Positions 1 through 8,092 of a stretch of DNA of 33,486 bases are shown here, piece after piece. Position 1 is the stretch's first letter. Every line of letters begins with the position of its first letter. The notes under the pieces are model-generated. The model searched no databases, had not been told where the DNA came from, and saw only the letters and a program-made list of their open reading frames with translations. This DNA is from Anaerolineae bacterium (lineage in GTDB: Bacteria > Chloroflexota > Anaerolineae > Anaerolineales > Villigracilaceae), in assembly GCA_017303655.1 (NCBI GenBank), contig JAFLCE010000048.1, forward strand, positions 1-33,486, in the 5' to 3' direction. The translations under genes were made by a program, and so were the position numbers.

Positions 1-2024
1 TGGATTTTTCGTATTTCAATGCTGTGCTAAAGAGTACGAGCTTCCCGCCGTATGATCCCTGGTATGCGGGTGGGTATATCAATTATTACTATTACGGTTT
101 TGTGCTGGCGGGTACGCCGGTGAAACTCTTGGGCATTGTGCCTTCGATTGCATATAACTTTATTTTGCCCACCTGGTTTGCTATGGTGGCGCTTGGCGCT
201 TTTACCATCGGCTTTAACGCACTGGATACTTATAAGCAAAAGAATGAAGATGGACAATCACAGTCGTTCAACCTTCAGTTGCTCTCAGGACTGACGGCTT
301 CTTTCATGGCGATCTTGATCGGCAATCTGGGAACGATCCAGGCTATCTTCACTGCCTTACAACGCATCGCTGCACCCGGCGGTTTGGTGCCAGCGGATAC
401 GGGCTTCTTCCAACATTGGGCTTGGGCGTTTCAGGGACTTTGGATGATGTTCTCACAGCAGCTTACGCTTCCACTCGGGCGCGGAGACTGGTACTGGAAC
501 CCAAGCCGGGTGATTCCGCCGGGACCGGGGAATGAGATCACCGAGTTCCCCTTGTTTACATTCTTATATAGTGACTTGCATGCGCACATGTTAGTCATGC
601 CATTGGCGTTGTTCATCATTGCGTGGGCATTGGCATTCGTACGTGCGCGTGCCAAGTTAACGCCCGGTGAATGGATCGCAACCTTTGCCATCGGTGGTTT
701 GATGATCGGTACGTTAAAGCCGACCAACACCTGGGACTTATACACCTACTATCTGCTCGCTGCGATTGCGACAGCCTACACTCTCTTCCGTTATTTCGAG
801 TGGAAAGATTATTTAGGTTTGCCAGCGTGGGTGGGCAAGGCAGGCTTGGCACTTGGCGCTATGGCACTGCTATACATTTTGGGCGCGCTTTTCTACCTGC
901 CTTTCTCGCAATCGTTTGGGCAGGCGTATAACTCGGTTTCTTTCTGGCAGGCGACGCGTACTCCGCTTTCTTCTTACTTTACGCAATGGGGCTTGTTCCT
1001 CTTCATCATCACAGCCTGGTTGATATGGGAAACTCGCGAATGGATGGCGGCAACGCCGGTCTCGCGTTTGAATAGTCTGCGAAACTATGTAATTTGGTTC
1101 GAGGTCGCACTGGCGGCTTTCCTTGCCTTCCTCGTCTTCTTCCTTGCGGAAGGGGCAGGTGTTGGCTTCATCGCTTTGCCGCTTGCTTTCTGGGCAGCGA
1201 CTCTTATGCTGCGCGCGGACTTGCCCGACTCAAAACGCTTTATCTTGTTCCTGATCGGTACCGCGTTGACGATTACTATTGCAGTTGAATTCATTGCTTT
1301 GGTTGGCGACATTGGACGCATGAATACGATTTTCAAATTGTATTTACAGGCGTGGATGATGTTCGCGGTCAGTGCGGCGGCTGCTTTTGGTTGGTTACTG
1401 CCGGTTTTCAATGCCTGGCTCCCCAAGTGGCGTCTGACCTATCAGACCGGAGCCGTTGTGTTGGCGGCGGGCGCTTTCATGTTCACGTTGACTGGTTCCA
1501 TGGATAAGGTCAGTGACCGCATGAACCCAGAAGCGCCGCTTTCACTTGATGGCATGGAATTTATGGCACATTCCGAATTATGGGATGGGCAGGTGATGGA
1601 CCTGGGCGAAGACTATCGCGCCATCCGTTGGATGCAAGATAACGTTGAAGGCTCGCCTGTGATCGTCGAAGCAAATTGCACCGAGTATCGTTGGTGTACA
1701 CGCTTTACAATTTATACCGGTTTGCCGGGTGTGGTTGGTTGGAATTGGCATCAGCGCCAGCAGCGCGGCATCTTTGCTCCACAAGTACAAGCACGGGTGG
1801 ATGAAGTCCTGTCTTTCTATACCACTCCCGAAATTCAGCTCGCATTGAACTTCTTGCGCCGCTATGATGTCAAGTACATTGTGGTCGGTCAATTGGAACG
1901 CAACGTTTATCCCCTGATTCCGGGCTCACCGGATGGACTGTCTAAATTTGCGCAGTTCAACGGTCAATATTGGCAGGCAGTCTATCAAGATACGAACACG
2001 ACCATTTATGAGGTAACCCCATGA
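1..2024 (+). CDS. DUF2298 (Chlor_Arch_YYY) polytopic membrane protein, 5' end cut by window edge
   Basis: The reading frame is open to the left edge: the codons before a possible GTG at 24 read DFSYFNA, which continues the family pattern. The true start therefore lies outside the window. The protein has about a dozen hydrophobic segments. Family hallmarks visible are FPPYDPW followed by a tyrosine run (INYYYYGF), an EFPLFTFLYSDLHAH loop and NTIFKLYLQAW. A soluble C-terminal part carries the GWNWHQRQQRG motif. DUF2298 proteins have a GT-C-like layout, but their reaction is not established. Its stop overlaps the next start (ATGA), so the two are translationally coupled. It is a paralogue of the gene at 2384-4825, with the same motif order. 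A role in transferring sugars from a lipid carrier is inference. Confidence 0.88.
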   Translation, partial: DFSYFNAVLKSTSFPPYDPWYAGGYINYYYYGFVLAGTPVKLLGIVPSIAYNFILPTWFAMVALGAFTIGFNALDTYKQKNEDGQSQSFNLQLLSGLTASFMAILIGNLGTIQAIFTALQRIAAPGGLVPADTGFFQHWAWAFQGLWMMFSQQLTLPLGRGDWYWNPSRVIPPGPGNEITEFPLFTFLYSDLHAHMLVMPLALFIIAWALAFVRARAKLTPGEWIATFAIGGLMIGTLKPTNTWDLYTYYLLAAIATAYTLFRYFEWKDYLGLPAWVGKAGLALGAMALLYILGALFYLPFSQSFGQAYNSVSFWQATRTPLSSYFTQWGLFLFIITAWLIWETREWMAATPVSRLNSLRNYVIWFEVALAAFLAFLVFFLAEGAGVGFIALPLAFWAATLMLRADLPDSKRFILFLIGTALTITIAVEFIALVGDIGRMNTIFKLYLQAWMMFAVSAAAAFGWLLPVFNAWLPKWRLTYQTGAVVLAAGAFMFTLTGSMDKVSDRMNPEAPLSLDGMEFMAHSELWDGQVMDLGEDYRAIRWMQDNVEGSPVIVEANCTEYRWCTRFTIYTGLPGVVGWNWHQRQQRGIFAPQVQARVDEVLSFYTTPEIQLALNFLRRYDVKYIVVGQLERNVYPLIPGSPDGLSKFAQFNGQYWQAVYQDTNTTIYEVTP

Positions 2025-2380
2025 TCTTCCATATTACATCGCAGGTAGAATGGTCTCAGGCGCAGGCTCGCGGCGAATATACCGCGCCGAGCCTAGTCAC
2101 TGAAGGCTTCATCCATTTTTCGACTAATAAGCAAGTCCTTTCGGTTGCAAATGCTTTCTATCGCGGACGAAAAGATTTGGTGGTGTTAAAGGTCGACGAA
2201 GCCCGACTCAAGCCCGAGCTTAAGTGGGAAGCGCCCGCCGGTCCACCTGCGGATAATATTTCCGAATCAGATTTATTCCCGCATGTGTATGGTCCCGTTA
2301 ATTTGGATGCGGTAATTGCCGTGTTGGAATTTCAGCCGAACCCTGCTACTGGGACGTTTGATGACCACCCTCACGAATAA
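2021..2380 (+). CDS. DUF952 family protein
   Basis: This is a soluble 119-residue protein. Family features are IFHIT at the N-terminus, the central EGFIHFST motif and the downstream LVVLKVDEARL strand. Length matches the family, whose members are usually about 110-120 residues. The start is fixed by the ATGA overlap with the preceding DUF2298 gene, and only three bases separate its stop from the next ATG. It therefore lies between two paralogous membrane proteins in one transcript. Comparative work has suggested an ADP-ribosyltransferase-like fold for DUF952, but no activity can be read from this sequence. The function here is unknown, and the location is the main clue. Confidence 0.85.
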   Translation: MIFHITSQVEWSQAQARGEYTAPSLVTEGFIHFSTNKQVLSVANAFYRGRKDLVVLKVDEARLKPELKWEAPAGPPADNISESDLFPHVYGPVNLDAVIAVLEFQPNPATGTFDDHPHE

Positions 2381-2383
2381 TCC

Positions 2384-4825
2384 ATGACTGCATTCTTTCT
2401 TTGGTATTTCACTCTTACTCTGCTTGGCTGGCTCACCTTCCCGTTGATGTTCCGCTTGCTGCCTGCACTGGCAGATCGCGGCTACACTCTGGCGCGTGCG
2501 GCGGGATTATTGATCTGGGGCTATGTATTTTGGCTGTTCGCATCGCTTGGCTTTTTACGCAATGACCTTGGCGGCATTTTCTTTGCACTGGTTGTGATCG
2601 GAGCGTTAAGTATTTGGGCGCTCTTAAATCGCCGGGCTGAGATCGTACAATTCTTAAAATCGAATCTCGGCTTGGTCATTACCACCGAGTTGCTCTTTCT
2701 GATCGCTTTTGCTTTCCTTGCTTTTGTCCGCTCTGCCAACCCGGAGCTTGCTAGCACCGAAAAACCCATGGAGTTGATGTTCATCAATTCCATTTTGCAG
2801 TCTGAAACATTCCCGCCGCAAGATGCCTGGCTTTCGGGCTATGCCATTTCTTATTACTACTTCGGTTATGTGATGACCGCCATGCTCGCTCGTCTCTCGA
2901 ACATCAACGGCAGCATGGCACACAACTTGATGACTGCGCTGATCTTTGCTTTAGGTGCCGTCGGCTCATTTGGCATTCTTTATAACTTACTCGCTCAAGC
3001 AAAAAATCATAGATTAGCAGTCGGAAGCTCTTTGCTTGCTCCGCTCTTTCTCTTGCTCGTTTCAAACTTCGAAGCGTTGTTGGAAGTATTTCATCGCCTC
3101 GGGTTGGGTTGGGCAAAGAACGCCGCCACCGGCGAATCGACAAGTTCTTTTTGGAGCTGGCTGGATATGAAAGAACTTTCCCAGCCACCTGCTGAACCGC
3201 TGGGGTTGGCACTCGAGAACTTCCGCTATTTGTGGTGGTGGCGTGCCTCACGTGTGATTCAAGATTACGACATGGCGGGTGGTCATCGCGAAGTCATCGA
3301 CGAGTTCCCTTTCTTTTCTTTCCTGCTCGGTGACTTGCATCCGCATGTCTTGGCGATCCCTTTTGTATTGCTGGCGATTGCGGTGGCGTTGAACATTTTT
3401 CTCGGCGGCTGGCGCGGCAAGATCGAAGTGCGCGGATTACGTTTGCATTTGCACCCGGCTGGTTTTTTCTTCGCGGCTCTCGTGTTGGGCGGGCTCGCGT
3501 TTCTAAACACTTGGGACATCCTCACCTCCGCTGCCCTCATCGTCTCAGCTTATGTCTTATGGCGTGCCGTGGAAGATGGCTGGAGTTGGGCTCGCCTTGA
3601 AGATGCCTTCCTACTTGGCTTGCCTCTTGGCGTATTTTCGTTCCTCTTGTATTTCCCTTTCTACCTTGGCTTCTCTTCGCAAGCGGGCGGCATCCTGCCG
3701 AACTTTATGTACCCCACTCGCGGCATGCATCTTTGGGTGATGTGGGGCACGTTGTTGATTCCCATTTTTTCACTCCTGCTTTATACATGGATGAACCCTC
3801 CGGCTCGCCCCAACTGGAAGTTGGCACTCTCCATCGGCTTTGGCATCACCCTCATCCTGGCTGTGTTCACGCTGATCCTTGGCATCCTCAGCCTCGTCGT
3901 TGAAAAAGACTTCATCAATGCCATGCTTGCTTCCTATAATATGACGGTTCCGCAATTCCTCGGAGCGACTTCACAGCGCAGGCTTGCATATATCGGAAGT
4001 TTAATCACCTTACTGGCAGTGTTGATTCCTTCTCTTGCTTTTCTATTCTCAAGAAACGAAAAACAAGAAGCGAGCGATACATCATCTCTCGTTCCTCATC
4101 ACTCCTTTCTTTCATTCCCTCTGCTTCTTCTCATCCTAGGCGCACTCCTCATCCTCGCTCCCGAATTCGTCTTCCTGCGGGACCAATTTGGATATCGCAT
4201 CAACACGGTCTTTAAATTTTATTATCAAGCATGGATCCTCTGGAGTCTGGTCGCGGCTTTCAGTGTTGCCTGGCTTTTACAGAATCTACGTAGCCTCTTA
4301 AGCCGCATAAGCGTTGGCATTCTCTTCAGCCTTGTGATCTTTGCCGGGTTGCTCTATCCCACCATTGGTTTGATGACCAAGACCAACAACTTCAAGCCGA
4401 CTTTTGGCTATGACCTCGATGACTTCTCCCGCATTCAGCGTGATAACCCCGGCGATGCCGCTGCCATCGCCTATCTGCAAACCCTGCCCGAGGGAGTCGT
4501 AGCCGAGGCCATTGGCGGAAGCTACAGCTATTACGCGCGCGTTTCCGCCTTTACGGGCTATCCCACTGTGCTGGGCTGGCCCGGTCACGAAGCGCAATGG
4601 CGCGGTAACTATCTACTCCATGGAACCCGCGAGACCGACATCGAAACCCTTTACACCACTGCCAACTGGTTGGAAGCGCAAGCCATTATCGAAAAATACA
4701 ACATTCGTTATATCTTCATTGGCAATCTGGAACGCGTCTCGATGCCGGTGAACGAAGAGAAATTTTTCCTCTATCTCCAACCCATTTTCCAACAGGGTGG
4801 GACGGCGATTTACGAAGCGCCATAG
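2384..4825 (+). CDS. DUF2298 (Chlor_Arch_YYY) polytopic membrane protein, full length
   Basis: This 813-residue protein has many membrane segments and is the complete paralogue of the gene that enters at the left edge. In order it shows an N-terminal membrane bundle and an acidic first outer loop (STEKPMELMFINS). FPPQDAW and SYYYFGY follow, then EFPFFSFLLGDLHPH, NTVFKFYYQAW and a C-terminal soluble part with GWPGHEAQWRG. The EKPM-E loop and the DLHPH loop are the best candidates for an active site by analogy with GT-C enzymes; this is inference. The start three bases after the DUF952 stop implies coupled translation. No Shine-Dalgarno sequence is obvious. The most likely role is as a membrane glycosyltransferase or partner of the GT39/Agl23-like protein downstream. 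Confidence 0.9.
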   Translation: MTAFFLWYFTLTLLGWLTFPLMFRLLPALADRGYTLARAAGLLIWGYVFWLFASLGFLRNDLGGIFFALVVIGALSIWALLNRRAEIVQFLKSNLGLVITTELLFLIAFAFLAFVRSANPELASTEKPMELMFINSILQSETFPPQDAWLSGYAISYYYFGYVMTAMLARLSNINGSMAHNLMTALIFALGAVGSFGILYNLLAQAKNHRLAVGSSLLAPLFLLLVSNFEALLEVFHRLGLGWAKNAATGESTSSFWSWLDMKELSQPPAEPLGLALENFRYLWWWRASRVIQDYDMAGGHREVIDEFPFFSFLLGDLHPHVLAIPFVLLAIAVALNIFLGGWRGKIEVRGLRLHLHPAGFFFAALVLGGLAFLNTWDILTSAALIVSAYVLWRAVEDGWSWARLEDAFLLGLPLGVFSFLLYFPFYLGFSSQAGGILPNFMYPTRGMHLWVMWGTLLIPIFSLLLYTWMNPPARPNWKLALSIGFGITLILAVFTLILGILSLVVEKDFINAMLASYNMTVPQFLGATSQRRLAYIGSLITLLAVLIPSLAFLFSRNEKQEASDTSSLVPHHSFLSFPLLLLILGALLILAPEFVFLRDQFGYRINTVFKFYYQAWILWSLVAAFSVAWLLQNLRSLLSRISVGILFSLVIFAGLLYPTIGLMTKTNNFKPTFGYDLDDFSRIQRDNPGDAAAIAYLQTLPEGVVAEAIGGSYSYYARVSAFTGYPTVLGWPGHEAQWRGNYLLHGTRETDIETLYTTANWLEAQAIIEKYNIRYIFIGNLERVSMPVNEEKFFLYLQPIFQQGGTAIYEAP

Positions 4826-4827
4826 GA

Positions 4828-4833
4828 TACAAT
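4828..4833 (+). promoter_or_regulatory. -10-like hexamer TACAAT six bases before an ATG
   Basis: TACAAT is followed by six bases and then the ATG at 4840. No Shine-Dalgarno sequence is present. This is the spacing expected if transcription starts at the start codon itself (leaderless). No good -35 element is visible, and the site overlaps the end of the previous operon gene region, so it could be an internal promoter or chance. Confidence 0.4.
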
Positions 4834-4839
4834 ACCGCC

Positions 4840-6549
4840 ATGACGTACCAACATTTCAAACACGAAGGCTGGCTTTATCTGCTGGCGTTCGCCATCGCCT
4901 TTACCCTCCGCTTTGCACAACTGGGAGATATGCCCCTTTCTGATGCCGAAGCGGCTCCCGCTTTGCAAGCCTTGCGCATCTCTCAAAGTGCAGCCACCGA
5001 ACTTGCGCCGCATCCTTTTTACATTCTTGCCACTTCCATTCTCTTCTTACTATTTGGTGGCGGAACGAATACCCTCGCACGAATCATCCCCGCCCTGATT
5101 GGAAGTCTGCTCGTTTTGACTCCTCTCCTTTTTGACAACCGCATCAAACCCCGCCCAAGCCTGCTTCTGGCTTTCTTCATTGCCCTCGACCCGGGTTTGG
5201 TCGCCATCTCACGACAGGCGGCGAGTCCCATTCTAGCGATTGTCTTCACGGTTCTAACGGTGGGCTTCATTAATAAGAATAGATTCACCTGGGCTGCCGT
5301 CACTGCGGCATTTGCCCTTCTTAGTGGACCTTCACTCTGGCTTGGCTTGCTCGGTATTGGTATTGCATATTCCATCTATCAACTTGCCCATACAGTCATC
5401 AAAAAAACGGTAGATCATTCCGAAGAGTCGGACGTGCCGACCACAAACCTAAGCGCCTCTCTTTTTACTCCTTCTAATGGCTTGACCCTGGTCTTTACCT
5501 TCCTGCTGGCAGGGACGTTGTTCTTCATCGTTCCCGGTGGGTTAGGGGCGGCATTCTCTTCCATCCCGGCATTTGTCAACTCCTGGTTTGACTTGTCTGC
5601 TACCACCTCAAGCATGGTATTGATCTCTTTACTTGTATATCAGCCCTTTGCCTTACTGCTGGCACTGATCGCTCTCATCCGCGGCTGGGTTAAGGGACTG
5701 CGCCGAATCATATTCCTCAGTATCTGGCTGCTCGTGGCATTGCTGCTGGTCATCTTTTTACCTGCCCGTCAGATCGCGGACTTGGCTTGGGTCTTGATTC
5801 CGCTTAATGCATTGGCATCACTCGAACTGGTTCGGCATCTTAAAGTCTTCCCTGAAGAGCGCCGTGAAGTAGCCGGTGTAACCTTCCTAACTGTCTTCAT
5901 CTGGCTCTTTGCCTGGTTGGGCATGGCGGGCATCAACTGGTTCCCGACAGATTCATCCGAGTTCCGTTTGCGGATCGGCATCTTGATCGGGGCTGTGTTC
6001 CTGCTGGTTCTTAGTCTACTGCTTGTGGCAGCGGGCTGGTCCATTCGCGTGGCACGCATCGGTGGCGTGTGGGGTATGGCTGTCGGGTTGGGGCTGCTCG
6101 GGTTGAGCGGACTGTTCGGAGCGAGTGGGATGCGTGGTGTAATCTTCCCTGAATTATGGTGGCAGCCGGAGTTGCCCTTGCAAGCAGACTTGCTGCGTGA
6201 AACTGTCAGTCAGGTTTCAGAAATGGGCACCGGGAATGACGATACCGCATCGGTTGTGATCGTGGGAATCAATTCACCGGCTCTTGAGTGGGCATTGCGC
6301 GAAAACCCTGTCCAAATGGTGAATACCTTAGACCCAACCAGCGCGCCGGATATGGTCATCACATCTTTTGAGTTGAACCCAACACTGGTCTCTGCCTATC
6401 GTGGACAGGATTTCAACTGGCGGCAAACGCCTGCTTGGCAAGCAACAACGCCCGATGCATGGTTCCGCTGGGTGACTTTGCGCGAAATGCCGCAGACGGG
6501 TGAAGTCATCATCCTTTGGGCGCGCAGTGACCTCTTCCTGGATAATTAA
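4840..6549 (+). CDS. GT39/Agl23-like membrane glycosyltransferase-related protein
   Basis: This 569-residue protein has about 12 hydrophobic segments and a C-terminal soluble tail. The N-terminal part follows the GT39/Agl23 (TIGR03663-like) plan. A short first outer loop with acidic residues (PLSDAEAAPALQALR) comes first, followed by PHPFY where family members usually have HGP. LARIIPALIGSLLVL matches the conserved arginine helix. Agl23-type proteins are typically encoded beside DUF2298 proteins, as here. The reaction expected of the superfamily is sugar transfer from a polyprenyl-phosphate sugar on the outer membrane face. The usual DE dipeptide is spread out as D-A-E, so activity is uncertain. 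It is the last gene before a hairpin terminator. Confidence 0.75.
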   Translation: MTYQHFKHEGWLYLLAFAIAFTLRFAQLGDMPLSDAEAAPALQALRISQSAATELAPHPFYILATSILFLLFGGGTNTLARIIPALIGSLLVLTPLLFDNRIKPRPSLLLAFFIALDPGLVAISRQAASPILAIVFTVLTVGFINKNRFTWAAVTAAFALLSGPSLWLGLLGIGIAYSIYQLAHTVIKKTVDHSEESDVPTTNLSASLFTPSNGLTLVFTFLLAGTLFFIVPGGLGAAFSSIPAFVNSWFDLSATTSSMVLISLLVYQPFALLLALIALIRGWVKGLRRIIFLSIWLLVALLLVIFLPARQIADLAWVLIPLNALASLELVRHLKVFPEERREVAGVTFLTVFIWLFAWLGMAGINWFPTDSSEFRLRIGILIGAVFLLVLSLLLVAAGWSIRVARIGGVWGMAVGLGLLGLSGLFGASGMRGVIFPELWWQPELPLQADLLRETVSQVSEMGTGNDDTASVVIVGINSPALEWALRENPVQMVNTLDPTSAPDMVITSFELNPTLVSAYRGQDFNWRQTPAWQATTPDAWFRWVTLREMPQTGEVIILWARSDLFLDN

Positions 6550-6575
6550 GTTTTACCCCCTGATTGCCTTTTTAA

Positions 6576-6599
6576 ATCCCGCTGTGAAAACAGCGGGAT
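6576..6599 (+). terminator. Hairpin after the DUF2298/GT39 cluster
   Basis: A 10-bp perfect stem (ATCCCGCTGT / ACAGCGGGAT) closes a GAAA tetraloop. It is followed by TGTTTGTGT, a weak T tract. It lies 27 bases after the GT39-like stop and just before cmk. Confidence 0.7.
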
Positions 6600-6621
6600 G
6601 TTTGTGTAAAATGGGAACCAT

Positions 6622-7305
6622 ATGACAAAACCAACCCCTCCTTCCATTATCGCCCTAGACGGCCCCGCCGCTTCGGGTAAATCTACTGTAGGCAGTCGGC
6701 TTGCCGAAGCTCTGAGTTACCTTTTCTTTGATACTGGCATCATGTATCGCGCTGTGACGTGGATCGCACTAGACCATGACATGGACTTGAAAAACGAAGC
6801 CGCCATGACCGAGCTTGCCCAAAATGCACAGATCGATGTGCGCCAGCCTTCTCAAAAAGATGGGCGCGCCAGTGACGTGGTCGTGGGTGGCAAAGATGTC
6901 ACTTGGGATGTACGCTCTTCAGATGTGGATGCGAATGTCTCGCTTGTGTCTGCTTATGCTGGGGTGCGCCAAGCACTTTCTGAAAAACAGCGCAACATTG
7001 GGATGCGTGGACGAGTCGTGATGGTGGGGCGGGATATTGGTACGGTTGTCTTGCCGGAAGCAGATTTGAAAGTGTATATGGATGCGAGCGCCGAGGAACG
7101 TGCCCGCCGTCGTTATGATGAGATCATCGAACGTGGCGGCAAAGCTGATTATGACGAGATCTTGAGTAAGATGGTCGAACGCGATCGGCTCGATTCCACC
7201 CGTGCGGTTGCGCCGCTGCGCCCAGCCGACGACGCGGTCATCATCCAAACCGATGAGTTGAGCGAAGATCAGGTCTATGCCCGCATCTTGGAAATGTGCA
7301 AGTAG
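6622..7305 (+). CDS. cmk: Cytidylate kinase
   Basis: This 227-residue cytosolic P-loop kinase phosphorylates CMP and dCMP with ATP. The P-loop GPAASGKST sits at residues 14-22. DTGIMYRAVTW follows, which is the CMP-kinase signature. GRDIGTVVLPEADLKVYMDASAEERARRR is represented by the GRDIG motif and the arginine-rich lid. A C-terminal DRLDSTRAVAPLRPADDA segment is also typical. Length matches the family. A TAAAAT at 6607-6612 lies nine bases before the ATG and could be its -10 element. PlsC begins eight bases after the stop, a very common cmk-plsC arrangement. Confidence 0.95.
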   Translation: MTKPTPPSIIALDGPAASGKSTVGSRLAEALSYLFFDTGIMYRAVTWIALDHDMDLKNEAAMTELAQNAQIDVRQPSQKDGRASDVVVGGKDVTWDVRSSDVDANVSLVSAYAGVRQALSEKQRNIGMRGRVVMVGRDIGTVVLPEADLKVYMDASAEERARRRYDEIIERGGKADYDEILSKMVERDRLDSTRAVAPLRPADDAVIIQTDELSEDQVYARILEMCK

Positions 7306-7313
7306 CCCATTGA

Positions 7314-8033
7314 ATGTCAACCATGCCACCTTCTACGCCTAAACCGGTAACAGAGGTCTGGCGCCCTGAACTCACCCGCCTGCCAGTCCTTACACCGGCA
7401 CGCAGGGCGTTTCGTCGTTTTTCGCATGGGTTGGCGAAAACGATTGCGGGGCTATGTCTTAACATCACCGTGGAAGGCATTGAAAACCTGCCCGCATATG
7501 GACCTGCCTTATTGGCGATCAACCATCTTGGTGACGCTGATGTCGCCGCTGTGATCGCTTCTCTGCCTTATCCTCCCGATGCACTCAGCAAAGTGGAGTT
7601 GTACGATCTGCCCATCCTTGGAAAATTGATCGATTATTACGGCGTCATTTGGCTTCACCGCGGTCAACCAGACCGCCGGGCTTTGCGTGCCGCCTTGGAT
7701 GGTTTGGCAGATGGGCGTGTGATCCTTATCGCACCGGAAGGAAGATATTCCACCACGGGTGCATTGGAAGAAGGTAATGACGGTATTGTCTTTTTAGCAA
7801 CCAAAGCGCATGCGCCTGTCATTCCAATTGGCATTATTGGTACAGAGAATGAGAATGTTTACGGTCATCTCAAACGCTTCAAACGCGCGCCCGTTCAGAT
7901 TCGGGTGGGGAAAATGCTGCGCTTGGATGAACAGGCAACGGGTCGGAAAGAAGCGCTCGAAATGGGCAAGCGAATGGTGATGAAGGCGTTGGCGAGTCTG
8001 CTGCCGGAGCGCTATCGCGGTGTCTATTCCTAA
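7314..8033 (+). CDS. plsC: 1-acyl-sn-glycerol-3-phosphate acyltransferase
   Basis: This 239-residue membrane-associated acyltransferase converts lysophosphatidate to phosphatidate. The catalytic HX4D motif is NHLGDAD (His71, Asp76). The glycerol-phosphate-binding block is PEGRYS (Glu142-Gly143-Arg144), where many homologues have EGTRS. A third block, VIPIGIIGTE, follows. Another ATG at 7323 is an alternative start. It is co-transcribed with cmk and has a complementary function to the PlsY-type enzyme at 21231-21914 in phosphatidate synthesis. Confidence 0.9.
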   Translation: MSTMPPSTPKPVTEVWRPELTRLPVLTPARRAFRRFSHGLAKTIAGLCLNITVEGIENLPAYGPALLAINHLGDADVAAVIASLPYPPDALSKVELYDLPILGKLIDYYGVIWLHRGQPDRRALRAALDGLADGRVILIAPEGRYSTTGALEEGNDGIVFLATKAHAPVIPIGIIGTENENVYGHLKRFKRAPVQIRVGKMLRLDEQATGRKEALEMGKRMVMKALASLLPERYRGVYS

Positions 8034-8079
8034 GCGGCTAGCGCATGTGAACGCATAAAGTTTACTGAACCTTTTAAGC

Positions 8080-8085
8080 TATAAT
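8080..8085 (+). promoter_or_regulatory. -10 element TATAAT of the sensor kinase gene
   Basis: A perfect TATAAT is followed by seven bases and the ATG at 8093, with no Shine-Dalgarno sequence. The spacing fits a leaderless transcript. No convincing TTGACA-like -35 is present at the usual distance. Confidence 0.55.
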
Positions 8086-8092
8086 TCAATTA

